Of a stretch of DNA of 64,000 nucleotides, positions 35,476 to 44,828 are shown one piece after another. A program made the translations under genes and the position numbers. The notes under the pieces were generated by a model. The model was not told the origin of the DNA and did no database searches. It was given only the letters and a program-made list of their open reading frames with translations. The stretch comes from Neoroseomonas marina. GTDB taxonomy: Bacteria; Pseudomonadota; Alphaproteobacteria; Acetobacterales; Acetobacteraceae. Positions within the stretch are counted from its first letter, which is position 1, and each line of letters begins with the position of its first letter. The stretch is taken from contig NZ_JABBKX010000002.1 of the NCBI RefSeq assembly GCF_012927745.1, positions 783,999 through 847,998 on the forward strand, given 5' to 3'.

Positions 35476-36516
35476 CTAGAGGATCGACACCTGCTGTGGA
35501 TCGATCTCGAGCTGCACCCCGCCGCCGGGGGCCAGCGGATCGCGACCGCGCAGGTGCACTTCCTCGGTCGTCAGCTGCTGGCCTTCCTGGAGTTCGAGCG
35601 TGTAGCGGACATGTCCGCCCAGAAACTCCGTCCGCAACACCCGAGCCGCAAGCGCACCGCCGCTGGCGTCGCGATGGAGCCGAATGGCCTGCGGTCGCAG
35701 GGCCAGCGTTGCCCGGCCCGGTGTAGCGGGCTCGCGCAGCGCCAGCGTGATGCCGCCGGCACGGAAGACGCCGCCTTCCACCGTGCCGTCGATCAGGTTG
35801 GCGGTGCCGAGGAAGGATGCGACGAAGCGGTTGGCCGGCCGGTCGTAGAGCTCGGTGGGCGTGCCCATCTGCAGGACCCGGCCACCGTCCAGCACCGCCA
35901 TGCGATCCGCCGCGGCATTGGCTTCCTCCTGGTCGTGAGTGACCAGGATGGTCGTGAGCCCGAGGCGCCGCTGCAATTCGACCAGCTCCTGCCGCACGCC
36001 GGCACGCAGCGCGGCGTCCAGATTCGACAGCGGTTCGTCCAGCAGCAGCACCTCGGGTTCGATGGCGAGCGTCCGCGCGATGGCGACCCGTTGCTGCTGG
36101 CCGCCCGACAACTGGGCAGGGCGCCGGTCGATCAGATGCGCGAGGCCGACCATGTCGAGCGCGGCGCGCACGCGCCGGTCGCGCTCGGCGCGCGGCACCC
36201 TGCGGCGCTCGAGCCCGAAGGCGACGTTCTGCGCGACGGTCATGTGCGGCCACAGGGCGTAGTTCTGGAACACCAGGCCGACATTGCGGCTCCAGGGCGG
36301 CGTGCGCGTCATGTCGCGGCCGCCGATCAGGATGCGGCCGCGATCCGGCGTCCCGAATCCCGCGATCAGGCGCAGCAGCGTGGTCTTGCCGCTGCCGGAC
36401 GGGCCGAGGAACGCGAAGAACTCTCCCTTGCGGATGGAGAGCGACACGTCCTCCAGCACGCGCGTGGCGCCATAGCCGAAGGAGACGCCCTCCACATCCA
36501 CGCCCTGCGCGCTCAT
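35476..36516 (-). CDS. ABC ATPase of the Fbp/Pot type
   Basis: A 346-residue ATPase. Walker A is GPSGSGKTT at about residues 38-46, the Q-loop is LVFQNYALWPHMTV, the signature is LSGGQQQR, Walker B is LLLDEPLSNLD and the H-loop is LVTHDQEEA. A TOBE-like beta domain fills residues 240-346. This architecture belongs to iron(III), spermidine, thiamine or aminoethylphosphonate importers. It overlaps the permease by 4 nt (ATGA). It may also serve the ATPase-less sugar importer just upstream, although its C-terminal domain is not of the sugar (MalK/UgpC) kind. Confidence 0.92.
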   Translation of the reverse strand: MSAQGVDVEGVSFGYGATRVLEDVSLSIRKGEFFAFLGPSGSGKTTLLRLIAGFGTPDRGRILIGGRDMTRTPPWSRNVGLVFQNYALWPHMTVAQNVAFGLERRRVPRAERDRRVRAALDMVGLAHLIDRRPAQLSGGQQQRVAIARTLAIEPEVLLLDEPLSNLDAALRAGVRQELVELQRRLGLTTILVTHDQEEANAAADRMAVLDGGRVLQMGTPTELYDRPANRFVASFLGTANLIDGTVEGGVFRAGGITLALREPATPGRATLALRPQAIRLHRDASGGALAARVLRTEFLGGHVRYTLELQEGQQLTTEEVHLRGRDPLAPGGGVQLEIDPQQVSIL

Positions 36517-38246
36517 GCCGCCCCCCGGGGTTCAACGGTCCTCGAGCGGCGCCGGCGTTCGCGTTCCGCGAAGGCGTGCGCCGCCCAGGTGCAGATCGCG
36601 ACGACGACCACGGCGATGACGCCGAGCGCGGCGCCCGGTCCGCGGCCGGCCGCGCTCTGCATGTAGATGTAGATGCCGTAGGAGAGCGGCGCGTCGACAT
36701 CCCGCGTCACCAGCACCAGCGTGGCGGACAGTTCCACCGCCGCGGTGGCGAAGCTGGTGACGAAGGCGGCGGCGAGCCCGCCCGCCATCAGCGGAACGAC
36801 GATGCGCGCGAGGGTCGTCGCGGACCCTGCACCCAGATTCTCCGCCGCTTCCTCGAGGCTTCGGTGCACCTGCCGCAGCGCCGCCGTCGCCGCCCGCAGC
36901 GCATAGGGCAGGCGCCGCACCGCGAGCACGATGGTCAGCATGATCCAGGACGTCGCGAGGGAATCCCCGCCCGGCAGATGAACGTCGAAATAGGTGCGCA
37001 GGATGCCGATGCCGAGCACCAGCCCTGGCACCGCCAGCGCCGACATCGCCACCAGGTCGAGCAGCGCGCGCCCCGGCAGCCGCGTGCGGTGCACCAGCCA
37101 GGCGATGACGACGCCCAGCACGACGTCGATGAACGCCGCGATGCCGCAGAACAGCAGCGTGTTGGTCAGGAATTGCGGGGTCTCTCGCAGCACCGTTGCG
37201 TAATGGGCGAGGGTGAAGCCGTCCGGCAGCGGGCTGAAGGACCAGATGGTCGCGAGGCTGAGCAGCAGGATGCCCGCATGCGGGGCAAGCACCAGCAGCA
37301 GCGCCGGCACCACGAAGCACCAGGCCATGATCCTGCCCGCCGGCGTCATGCGCCGCTGCGACAACCCGCCGCCGCCGCGCTGCGAGGTGGCGTAGTCGCG
37401 CCCCCGCAGCAGCAGCGCGGAGGCCGCCATCGCCGCCACCGAGACCACCACCAGGATGACGCTGATCACATAGCCCATCGGGTCGCCGAGCCCGACGGAG
37501 GTCACCCGCAGATAGGCCTGCGGGGCGAGCATGTTCGTCACGTTCAGCAGCAGCGGCGTCGCCAGGTCGTCGAACACCTTGACGAAGACCAGGCTCGCCC
37601 CGGCGAGGTAGCCCGGCAGCGCCAGCGGCAGGACGATGGTGCGCAGCAGCGTCGCGCCGCGCGCGCCGAGATTCTGCCCGGCCTCCTCCATCGAGACGTC
37701 GATGTTGGAGAGCGAGGCGCTGAGGTTCATCAGGATGAAAGGGAAGTAGTGCAGCGACTGGACGAAGATGACGCCGTTCAGCCCCTCCATCAGGTCGAGC
37801 CGGACGTCGAACCAGTCCATCAGCAGCAGGTTCACCGTGCCGTTGCGCCCGAAGATGAGCTGCATCGCGACCGCCCCCACGAAGGGCGGCATGACCAGCG
37901 GAAGGACGCCCAGCACCGCGATCAGCGCGCTGCCCGGGAAGCGGTAGCGCGCCAGGATCACGGCCAGCGGCACGGCGAGGAGCGAGGCGAAGATCACGCT
38001 CATGCCCGCGACGTAGAGGCTGTTCCAGAAGCTCTCGATGAACAGGCTGGTGCGGAAGAAATCGGCGAAGTGCACAAGGGTGAAGCCGCCCTCCGCCGCG
38101 GCGAAGGCGGTCAGGAAGACACGCCCGACCGGCACCACCAGGAAGGCCAGCAGGAAGGCGGCGACGATGGCGGCGGCGGCGACCTGGCTGGCGCTGGCCT
38201 CGATGCGGAGGCGCGCGCCCCAGGGGCGCGAGGCGGTCGCGCTCAA
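36513..38246 (-). CDS. Double-module ABC permease, FbpB-like
   Basis: A 577-residue permease made of two six-helix modules, each with its own EAA loop (SMEEAGQNLGARGATLLRTI and SLEEAAENLGAGSATTLARI). Both halves of the channel are therefore on one chain. I place the start at TTG 38246, which overlaps the stop of the binding-protein gene (TTGA); the frame continues further upstream but only as shadow of that gene. The fused form is common in iron(III) and aminoethylphosphonate importers. Confidence 0.88.
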   Translation of the reverse strand: MSATASRPWGARLRIEASASQVAAAAIVAAFLLAFLVVPVGRVFLTAFAAAEGGFTLVHFADFFRTSLFIESFWNSLYVAGMSVIFASLLAVPLAVILARYRFPGSALIAVLGVLPLVMPPFVGAVAMQLIFGRNGTVNLLLMDWFDVRLDLMEGLNGVIFVQSLHYFPFILMNLSASLSNIDVSMEEAGQNLGARGATLLRTIVLPLALPGYLAGASLVFVKVFDDLATPLLLNVTNMLAPQAYLRVTSVGLGDPMGYVISVILVVVSVAAMAASALLLRGRDYATSQRGGGGLSQRRMTPAGRIMAWCFVVPALLLVLAPHAGILLLSLATIWSFSPLPDGFTLAHYATVLRETPQFLTNTLLFCGIAAFIDVVLGVVIAWLVHRTRLPGRALLDLVAMSALAVPGLVLGIGILRTYFDVHLPGGDSLATSWIMLTIVLAVRRLPYALRAATAALRQVHRSLEEAAENLGAGSATTLARIVVPLMAGGLAAAFVTSFATAAVELSATLVLVTRDVDAPLSYGIYIYMQSAAGRGPGAALGVIAVVVVAICTWAAHAFAERERRRRSRTVEPRGAA

Positions 38247-39595
38247 CGGGCGCGCTGCGCCTGCTCGGCGAGGCGCTTGGCCTCGGCATAGGCGGCGACC
38301 GCGTGGCGGTCCCATTCCTCCTCGAATTGCGCCTGGCGGCCGGCGGCGGGGCGATCCGGCCGGGTGGCGCGGAAGGCGCCGGCAATGGCGGGATCGGCGG
38401 CCTGGGCCTCGGTGACCGGGACCGTGGTCAGCTTCGCGCGGGCCTCGTTCAGCAGGCGGCGGCCTTCGGCGTTGTCGCGGCGGCCGAGCGCCGTCTCGGC
38501 TGCGCGGACCGCCTTCCAGGCATCGGTCAGTTCGCGCAGGCGGAAGGTGATGACGCGGTCGAACAGGCTGTTCACCAGCTCGTAGCGGACCTCGGAGACG
38601 TCATTGTTGAAGCGCACGCGCGCGCCGAGGCTGGGGTTCGTGAAGGGGTTCGGGAAGCCGGCCGGCGCGTTCGCATAGGTCTCCTGCCGCACCGGCAGCC
38701 GCATCACCTTGGGATCGAGCAGCACCTGCTGCCCCGCCGGCGAGAGCAGGAACTGGATGAAGGCTCGGGCGGCTTCCGGGTTGCGCGCGCCCTCGACCAT
38801 CCCGATGTTCGCCGGCACCAGCGTGGTGACGGTGGGGTAGACGAATTCCACCGGGAAGCCTGAGGCCTTGGCCGAGAGGCCGAAGAAGTCGATCACGATG
38901 CCGATGCCGTACTGGCCGCTGTTCACGGCATCCGGCACGCCGAAGCTGCGGTCCGAGACCTGCGCGAAATTGCCCGCCATCTCGAGCAGCTGCGCCCAGC
39001 CCTTCTCCCAGCCTTCGCCCTGCAGGATCGTCTCGATGGTCAGATGCGTGGTGCCGGACCGGCTCGGCGCCGAGATGCCGACATGGCCCTGGTAGACCGG
39101 CCGCGTGAGGTCCGCCCATTCCTTCGGTTCGGGCAGGCGGTTCGCGCGCAGATAGCGCGTATTGTACATGATGCCGTAGCCGGACACGGCGAAGCCGAAG
39201 TAGCGGCCGTCGGGATCATTGGTCGGCTGGCCGCCGATGCGCTCGGGAATGCCGGCGGTGTCGATGCGCGGCTGCGCCAGCAGGTTGCCCTGCTTCAGAA
39301 CCTCGAAGGCATCGGGCGCGCTGGCCCACATCAGGTCCGGCGGGCTCGAGCGCGTCTCGCGGATGAAGGCGACGGCGGCGGCGGTGTTGCGGTTCTGGAT
39401 CTCGACCTTGGTGCCGGGGTTCGCGCGTTCGAAGGCCTGGACGAAGGGCGTGGTGACGTCGCGCGAGAAACTGGTGACCACCACGACACGGGGTTCGAGG
39501 GCGGCCTGCGCGAAGGCGCGGGTCCTCGCCTGGAGCAGCCCGGCCGTACCGCCGGCGGCCAGAAGCGCGCGGCGGGATGTGAGGGGCTGCGGCAT
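38243..39595 (-). CDS. Substrate-binding protein of the Fbp-type importer (SBP family 1)
   Basis: A 450-residue exported protein. The signal is MPQPLTSRRALLAAGGTAGL and cleavage is near AFAQA. The mature protein starts RVVVVTSFSRDVTTPFVQAF, and WADLTRPVYQGHVGISAPSR is the typical hinge region. The start at 39595 has AAGGAG upstream. The C-terminus is about 100 residues longer than FbpA and rich in charged helices. The ligand could be Fe(III), a phosphonate or a polyamine. A small GC hairpin (39617-39631) lies in the leader. Confidence 0.87.
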   Translation of the reverse strand: MPQPLTSRRALLAAGGTAGLLQARTRAFAQAALEPRVVVVTSFSRDVTTPFVQAFERANPGTKVEIQNRNTAAAVAFIRETRSSPPDLMWASAPDAFEVLKQGNLLAQPRIDTAGIPERIGGQPTNDPDGRYFGFAVSGYGIMYNTRYLRANRLPEPKEWADLTRPVYQGHVGISAPSRSGTTHLTIETILQGEGWEKGWAQLLEMAGNFAQVSDRSFGVPDAVNSGQYGIGIVIDFFGLSAKASGFPVEFVYPTVTTLVPANIGMVEGARNPEAARAFIQFLLSPAGQQVLLDPKVMRLPVRQETYANAPAGFPNPFTNPSLGARVRFNNDVSEVRYELVNSLFDRVITFRLRELTDAWKAVRAAETALGRRDNAEGRRLLNEARAKLTTVPVTEAQAADPAIAGAFRATRPDRPAAGRQAQFEEEWDRHAVAAYAEAKRLAEQAQRAR

Positions 39596-39701
39596 GACGA
39601 TCGTCTCCTTTTTCCGGCCCCTTGGTGGGGCTTCGGTCCCGGTTTGGAGGCAATCTGACACGAAGGGGTGAGGTGTGGGAATGCGGACGATTCGGCCCGT
39701 G

Positions 39702-40544
39702 TCAGCCCTTGACCGCCCCGGCGACCAGTCCGGCCGCGATGCGGCGCTGGAACACCAGCACCAGCGCCACCAGCGGCACGGTGACGATGACGGACGCGGC
39801 CATGATCTGCCCCCATGGCAGTTCGAAGGCGCTCGATCCGGTCATGAGCGCGATGGCGACGGGGACGGTGCGTTTCTCGTCCGTCAGCGTGAAGGTCAGC
39901 GCGAAGAGAAACTCGTTCCAGGCGGCGATGAACGAGATCAATCCCGTGGTGACCAGCGCCGGCGCCAGCAACGGCAGGAAGATCCGGGTCAGGACCACCA
40001 TCGTGGTCGCCCCGTCCACCATCGCGGCTTCCTCCAGCTCGATCGGAAGATTCCGCATGAAAGTGGCCAGGACCCAGACGGTGAAGGGCAGGGTGAAGAT
40101 CATGTAGCTCAAGGTCAGGGCGAGCAGGTTGTCGTAGAGGCCCAGGACCCGGATCAATTCGAACATGCCCGACAGGACCGCGACCTGCGGGAACATCGAG
40201 ACGGCGAGGATCGTCGCGAGCAGAAGGCGGCGGCCGCGAAAGCTCGTCCGGCCGAGCGCATAGCCCGCGGTCAGACCGATCAGCAGCGACAACAGGACGA
40301 CCGACCCTGCGACGGCCACGGAGTTGGCGATGCTCCTGAGAAAGGTCCTTCCCCCAAGCGCGGACCTGTAGTTGTCGAGGGTCGGCAAGGCGGCGAAGGG
40401 GGAGGGGTCGAACAGGGCCGCACCGGTCCGGAGCGATGTCGCGATCGCCCAGATGAAGGGAAGGGTCGCGTACAGGAAGATCACGACCAGCAGCAGGGCG
40501 AGCAGCAATCGGCCCAGCCGACGCCTGGTGCGTCGCCAGGTCAT
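39702..40544 (-). CDS. Sugar-type ABC permease, MalG-like
   Basis: A 280-residue permease with six helices. It starts with a basic tail and LGRLLLALLLVVIFLYATLP, and the EAA loop is LPIELEEAAMVDGATTMVVL. The translation start overlaps the MalF-like stop (ATGA). It belongs to the carbohydrate uptake family CUT1. The operon ends here with no ATPase gene. Confidence 0.93.
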   Translation of the reverse strand: MTWRRTRRRLGRLLLALLLVVIFLYATLPFIWAIATSLRTGAALFDPSPFAALPTLDNYRSALGGRTFLRSIANSVAVAGSVVLLSLLIGLTAGYALGRTSFRGRRLLLATILAVSMFPQVAVLSGMFELIRVLGLYDNLLALTLSYMIFTLPFTVWVLATFMRNLPIELEEAAMVDGATTMVVLTRIFLPLLAPALVTTGLISFIAAWNEFLFALTFTLTDEKRTVPVAIALMTGSSAFELPWGQIMAASVIVTVPLVALVLVFQRRIAAGLVAGAVKG

Positions 40545-41455
40545 CGATCGTCCTCCTCCGGTGCAGCCTGGATGCGCCCCGCGATGACCAGCAACGAGGT
40601 CAGGGCCGCGATCATCAGGAACAGGGCCGTGGCCGCGGCCGATCCGTATCCGACATCCTGGAAGTCGACGAGATGCTGGCGGGCGTAGACGGACATCGAC
40701 GCGGCCGCCGCGCTGTTGCCCGTGAGGATGTACATCAGGTCGAAGACCCGCAGGGCGTCGAGACTCCGGAAGGTCACGGCGACCATGAGAGCCGGACGGA
40801 TCAGCGGCAGCGTGATGCGGAAGAAGCGGCCGACCGGCCCGAGCCCATCGATCTCCGCGGCCTCGTAGATCTCATCCGGCAGCAGCTGCAGCGCCGCCAG
40901 GGACAGCAGGACCATGAAGGGCGTCGCCTTCCAGACATCGACGGCGATCACCGTCCACAATGCGAGGTCCGGATCGGCGGTGAAGGCGACCGGGTCCTGG
41001 ACGACGCCGAGCGCCAGCAGCGCCTGGTTCACGACCCCGTACTGGTCGTGGAGCATCCAGTTCCACATCTGGGCGGCGACGACCGTCGGGATGGCCCAGG
41101 GGATCAGCATGGCGGCCCGCAGGATGCCGCGGCCCCGCATCTTCTCGTTCAGGGCGAGCGCGATCAGGACACCGAGAACGGTTTCGAGCGCCACCGAGGT
41201 GACGGCGAAAACGACGGTGTTGCGCACGGCGGACCACCATTCCGGATCCGACAGCAGGTAGGTGTAGTTCGCAATGCCGACGAAGTGCGGTGCGAGCCCC
41301 GCCTCGAGGCGTGCATCGGTCAGGGACAGCCAGACGGTGCGCAGCAGCGGCCAACCGGCCACCAGCAGCAGGGTCACGATCAAGGGCAGAAGGAAGGGCA
41401 GCGCCGCGCGCCGCTTGGCGCGGGCGAGCGGCGACCCCGCGCCGGGCCCCGTCAT
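40541..41455 (-). CDS. Sugar-type ABC permease, MalF-like
   Basis: A 304-residue permease beginning MTGPGAGSPLARAKRRAALP, with the first helix FLLPLIVTLLLVAGWPLLRT. The EAA loop LPDEIYEAAEIDGLGPVGRF is the CUT1 form. The start at 41455 overlaps the binding-protein stop by 4 nt (ATGA); the longer reading frame to 41914 is a shadow of that gene. Confidence 0.92.
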   Translation of the reverse strand: MTGPGAGSPLARAKRRAALPFLLPLIVTLLLVAGWPLLRTVWLSLTDARLEAGLAPHFVGIANYTYLLSDPEWWSAVRNTVVFAVTSVALETVLGVLIALALNEKMRGRGILRAAMLIPWAIPTVVAAQMWNWMLHDQYGVVNQALLALGVVQDPVAFTADPDLALWTVIAVDVWKATPFMVLLSLAALQLLPDEIYEAAEIDGLGPVGRFFRITLPLIRPALMVAVTFRSLDALRVFDLMYILTGNSAAAASMSVYARQHLVDFQDVGYGSAAATALFLMIAALTSLLVIAGRIQAAPEEDDR

Positions 41456-42741
41456 CGACGTGCAAACCCGATGCGGGCGAGGTCGCGCTCGAGACGGACG
41501 AGTGCCGCTCCGGCGCGCATCTGCGCGGAGAGCACGGCGTGCACCGCGCTCCAGAAGCGCGCCGAGACCTGATTGTAGCGCGAGCCGCTCTGGGCGGCGG
41601 GTCTCACCGCCGCCTCCTCGAAACTCCGCCGCAGCGTGCGGAGAAGGGGGTTCGTCGCGAGCACCTCCGGATCGTCGTACAGGTCGCGGATCGTGGGATT
41701 GAATCCGCCCTCGATCGCCCGGCGCTTCTGTTCGGCGCGGGATACCAGGTAGCGGACGAGGCTCGCCGCCTCCTGCGGATGCCGCGAATATCGGGACACC
41801 GCGAGGCCCTCGCCGCCGAGGATGGCGGCGCTGCCATCCTCCCGGCCGCGCGGCAACAGCGCGACGCCGACGAGGCCGCGCACCGGGCTGTCGGGACCGT
41901 TCACCAGAGGCCAAGCATAGGGCCAGTTCCGCATGAACACGGCCCGGCCGGTCTGGAACACGCCGCGGGTCTCTTCCTCGGCGTAGTTCAGGACACCCGG
42001 CGGCGTGATCCGGCGCATCCAGGACGCCGCGCCGTCGATGGCCTCGATCGCGGCGGGATTGTTGATCGTGACGCGCCCGGCGCGATCAATGATCGTGCCT
42101 CCGCCGAAGCTGCCCACCCATTCGAGCGCGTTGACGGTCAGTCCTTCATAGGCCCGGGCCTGGAAGACATAGCCCCACAGGCGCCGCCCGGAGGAACGTT
42201 CTCCCTCCATGACCACCCGTGCGGTTTCCGCCAGGGAGGCCCAGCTGTCCGGCACGGGACGGCCGTAGCGTTCCAGAAGGTCTCGCCGGTAGTAGAGCAG
42301 GCCGACATTGGTGAACCACGGCATCGCGACCAGCCGGCCGTCGATCGTGTTGTTGTCGATCGTGGTGGGAAAATGCGCCTGGCGCGTTGCGCCATCCATC
42401 GCCGGCGACAGATCGACCAGATGGCTGCCCAGGATTCCCGGCCAGACGACATCGATCTGCAGGACGTCGATCGCAGCCGACTGCGCGGCCAGGAGCTGCT
42501 GATAGAGCGCCAGGCGTTCGCTCGCACTTGCGGGCGTGGAGATCATCCGGACCTCGTTGCCCGTCTGCTCCGCCCATTGACGCGCGGCCTCGGTGCAGAG
42601 CCGGAACTCGACGGCCACCGCGCTGCAGGACACGGCGAGCGTGACGGCGAGCGCGGGCAGCGTAGTCAGAATGGACCACAAGCCGGCACAGAGCGCCACC
42701 CCTGCCAGTCGCATGGGCGTGTTCGACGTCATCGCGGTCAT
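41452..42741 (-). CDS. Sugar-type substrate-binding protein (SBP family 1)
   Basis: A 429-residue exported protein. It has a long signal region (LAGVALCAGLWSILTTLPAL) and the mature start VTLAVSCSAVAVEFRLCTEA. Landmark segments are DVLQIDVVWPGILGSHLVDL and WFTNVGLLYYRRDLLERYG, close to trehalose/maltose-binding proteins of the ThuE type. The ligand is probably an alpha-disaccharide, but this rests on resemblance only. It is the first gene of a three-gene importer operon. Confidence 0.88.
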   Translation of the reverse strand: MTAMTSNTPMRLAGVALCAGLWSILTTLPALAVTLAVSCSAVAVEFRLCTEAARQWAEQTGNEVRMISTPASASERLALYQQLLAAQSAAIDVLQIDVVWPGILGSHLVDLSPAMDGATRQAHFPTTIDNNTIDGRLVAMPWFTNVGLLYYRRDLLERYGRPVPDSWASLAETARVVMEGERSSGRRLWGYVFQARAYEGLTVNALEWVGSFGGGTIIDRAGRVTINNPAAIEAIDGAASWMRRITPPGVLNYAEEETRGVFQTGRAVFMRNWPYAWPLVNGPDSPVRGLVGVALLPRGREDGSAAILGGEGLAVSRYSRHPQEAASLVRYLVSRAEQKRRAIEGGFNPTIRDLYDDPEVLATNPLLRTLRRSFEEAAVRPAAQSGSRYNQVSARFWSAVHAVLSAQMRAGAALVRLERDLARIGFARR

Positions 42742-42812
42742 CTTAGGGCGGCGTGCGCAGAATCGTAATGGGACGATTGCGAGGACGGACGCTGTCGGTC
42801 ACCACCCCGCGC

Positions 42813-43082
42813 TCAGATCCAGCGCGATGCGGAGCTGCGGTCCTCGGCGCTGGGCCATCTCAGGCGCGGCGGGTGTGGACTGCCGGCAAGGATGCCATGA
42901 CGGGACAGCCAATCCCCGAGATACGCCGCCACTGCCGGGTGCGACAGCAGTGCCAAGTCCCGCCAGGGCGAGGTCCTGCGCTGCTCGTCGATCTCTACGA
43001 TCCCGTAGAGCTCCCCGTCGCAGATCTGAAAGAGGGACGAATCCTGCCCGATGCACACGACCTCCAGCATTCGGTCACGCAT
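42813..43082 (-). CDS. Small hypothetical protein, 89 aa
   Basis: An 89-residue protein (MRDRMLEVVCIGQDSSLFQI ...). The start has GGGAGG five nt upstream. The first 60 residues look folded, with alternating beta-type segments (SLFQICDGELYGIVEIDEQ) and a helix; the tail is basic and variable-looking. It begins 18 nt after the BON gene stop on the same strand, so the two are probably co-transcribed from the promoter at 43650-43676. No family recognised. Confidence 0.55.
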   Translation of the reverse strand: MRDRMLEVVCIGQDSSLFQICDGELYGIVEIDEQRRTSPWRDLALLSHPAVAAYLGDWLSRHGILAGSPHPPRLRWPSAEDRSSASRWI

Positions 43083-43100
43083 CGTCGCCTCCCGCGGACG

Positions 43101-43544
43101 TCACCATCCGCGGCGCGGCCTGCCGGCCGCCCGGACGTTGGCGGGCGTTGGGGTCACCGTCGTACCGCGTCCGTGCGGGTCGTCCGGCCTTCCGCTGTCG
43201 ACGCGAAGGTTGTTCCGTACCCGGGATACGCCGGAAACGCCGCCGGCAACCGCTTCCGCCCGCTGCCGGCCTCGAACCGTCGGAACGGAGCCATCCATCG
43301 TCACTTCACCCGCGGTGACCGTCACAGACACCCCGGACGCATCCAGCCGCGGGTCGGCGTAGAGCCGCTCATTCACATCCTCGAGAATGCGATCGTCGGC
43401 GCGCACGTATCCGCGCGGTCCGCGGCCCCTATACGGCCCTGGCACGCCCACCTGCGGCGCGGCATTGCCGGGTTGCCGGCCTGTGAGCCATTCCCGCCAG
43501 CTCCGGCCGTCGAGGCTCGGGCGATCCGGATAACGCGCGCTCAT
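43101..43544 (-). CDS. BON-domain protein
   Basis: A 147-residue protein. A Pro/Gly-rich N-terminal half is followed by a single BON domain (about residues 50-115: DDRILEDVNERLYADPRLDA, TVTAGEVTMDGSVPTVRGRQ, AVAGGVSGVSRVRNNLRV). BON domains bind membranes and occur in OsmY-type stress proteins. No signal peptide is evident, so cytoplasmic peripheral membrane binding is possible. The start at 43544 has GGAGGAGA upstream. It is divergent from the lipoprotein at 43750 and shares an EcfG-like promoter with it. Confidence 0.8.
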   Translation of the reverse strand: MSARYPDRPSLDGRSWREWLTGRQPGNAAPQVGVPGPYRGRGPRGYVRADDRILEDVNERLYADPRLDASGVSVTVTAGEVTMDGSVPTVRGRQRAEAVAGGVSGVSRVRNNLRVDSGRPDDPHGRGTTVTPTPANVRAAGRPRRGW

Positions 43545-43649
43545 CAGCTTCTCCTCCGCCGGTATCGACCCGTCCTTAACCGGCGTGGGCTCCGGGCGTT
43601 CGCGCAGCTCTCGAAACGCGCCCGCGCGCAGTCCGCACGATGTCTTGAG

Positions 43650-43676
43650 GGAACAGCTTCCATCCGAAGCGGTTCC
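43650..43676. promoter_or_regulatory. Face-to-face EcfG-like promoter, BON gene / lipoprotein gene
   Basis: GGAAC (43650-43654), 17 bp, GTTCC (43672-43676). The inner part is also palindromic (GCTTC-catcc-GAAGC). Minus reading: GGAAC-N16-TGTT towards the BON gene. Plus reading: GGAAC-N16-GGTT towards the lipoprotein and oxidase genes. Confidence 0.55.
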
Positions 43677-43749
43677 GCTTGGAGGGTCGTAGGCCAGCCG
43701 ATGGCCGGAGGCCCTGATCGCCCCAGAAACCGGCGGAAGGATCCTCACC

Positions 43750-44064
43750 ATGTGGAATGTCGGAAGCGGACCCGCCCTCGCTTCAGCCCTGGCTCTCGCG
43801 GCCTGCGTGCAGCCACAACCCGCACCCCAGATGGTGCCGGCCGGAAGTGTGCAGACCTCGCCGACGGTCAGTCCGAGCGGCCTCGCGACGGAGACGCAGG
43901 CACGGGCGCGGCTCGAGCAGGCCGGACTGCGGAACGTCCGCAGGCTCCGGCTCGGCGACGATGGTGTCTGGCGGGGGCGCGTCGACACGCCGGAGGGCCG
44001 GAGCGTTCATGCGAGTCTCGATGCGCGCGGCAACATCTGGATCGATGGTCAGGGGGCTCGTTGA
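43750..44064 (+). CDS. Small lipoprotein with PepSY-like repeat
   Basis: A 104-residue protein with a lipoprotein-type signal (ALASALALAACVQPQPAPQM; lipobox LAAC). A short linker leads to a PepSY-like unit (ARARLEQAGLRNVRRLRLGD, then DGVWRGRVDTPEGRSVHASL). The same unit recurs in the protein at 57022-57330 (ARRRMEEAGLRSIHNLQLGD ...), so the two are paralogues. It is divergent from the BON gene and precedes the oxidase assembly genes. The function is unknown; PepSY domains often act as periplasmic inhibitors or chaperones. Confidence 0.75.
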   Translation: MWNVGSGPALASALALAACVQPQPAPQMVPAGSVQTSPTVSPSGLATETQARARLEQAGLRNVRRLRLGDDGVWRGRVDTPEGRSVHASLDARGNIWIDGQGAR

Positions 44065-44093
44065 TGAGGCCGCCCGCGTTCAGGTGATGCGAG

Positions 44094-44828
44094 GTGCGCC
44101 CGACCGCATCTGACGGCGCGGCGTGGTGCGGGCCGGCGCCCACGGCAGCCGACTGGTGGACTCAGTGGAACGTCCATCCGGGGCAGGCGGTGTTGCTTGT
44201 TCTGTTCCTCGGTGCGGGAGTTGCCGCAGCGCGGGCTCACCGACGGGATTTCGTCCTGGGATGGGCGGTGCTGGTCCTGGCGTTCGTCTCGCCCCTCTGC
44301 GCCCTCAGCGTCGCCTTGTTCAGCGCGAGGGTTGCGCATCACCTCCTGCTGGTGCTGGTCGCCGCGCCGCTGCTGGCCGTCGCATTCCCCGCGCGGCACG
44401 GCGGGTTCCTCGCCGTGGCGGGGGCCGCCTTCGTCGTGGTCATGTGGGGCTGGCACTGGCCGGCCGCTTACGCGGCGGCCTACGGATCGAGCCCGACATA
44501 CTGGGCGATGCAAGGGTCGCTGTTGGTCACGGCCATCCTGTTCTGGCGAGCGGTCATGGCACCACAGGGGCATGCGCTTCGCGCCCTGATGGGGCTGGTC
44601 GCCGCGTCGGGCGCGATGGGCCTTCTGGGGGCGCTGCTGACGCTGGCGCCGGCGCCGATCTACTGGCCGCACGCGTCGACCACTGCGAGCTTCGGCCTCA
44701 CGCCGATCGAGGATCAGCAGCTCGGTGGGTTGCTGATGTGGGTGCCGGGCATGCTGCCCTTCGCGGTAGCCGGAGCGATCCTCGCGCGCAGCCGCTTCCG
44801 GGATCTGTCGGGGAAGGAGGCCGCGTGA
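44094..44828 (+). CDS. ctaG: Cytochrome c oxidase assembly protein, caa3-type CtaG
   Basis: A 244-residue integral membrane protein with seven or so helices. The caa3_CtaG pattern includes WWTQWNVHPGQAVLLVLF, FVSPLCALSVALFSARVAHH (His pair), VVMWGWHWPAAYAAAY and DQQLGGLLMWVPGMLPFAVA. This family helps copper insertion or assembly of oxidases. It uses a GTG start at 44094 and overlaps the next gene by GTGA. It is not related in sequence to the Cox11-type CtaG of classical alphaproteobacterial oxidases. Confidence 0.85.
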   Translation: MRPTASDGAAWCGPAPTAADWWTQWNVHPGQAVLLVLFLGAGVAAARAHRRDFVLGWAVLVLAFVSPLCALSVALFSARVAHHLLLVLVAAPLLAVAFPARHGGFLAVAGAAFVVVMWGWHWPAAYAAAYGSSPTYWAMQGSLLVTAILFWRAVMAPQGHALRALMGLVAASGAMGLLGALLTLAPAPIYWPHASTTASFGLTPIEDQQLGGLLMWVPGMLPFAVAGAILARSRFRDLSGKEAA

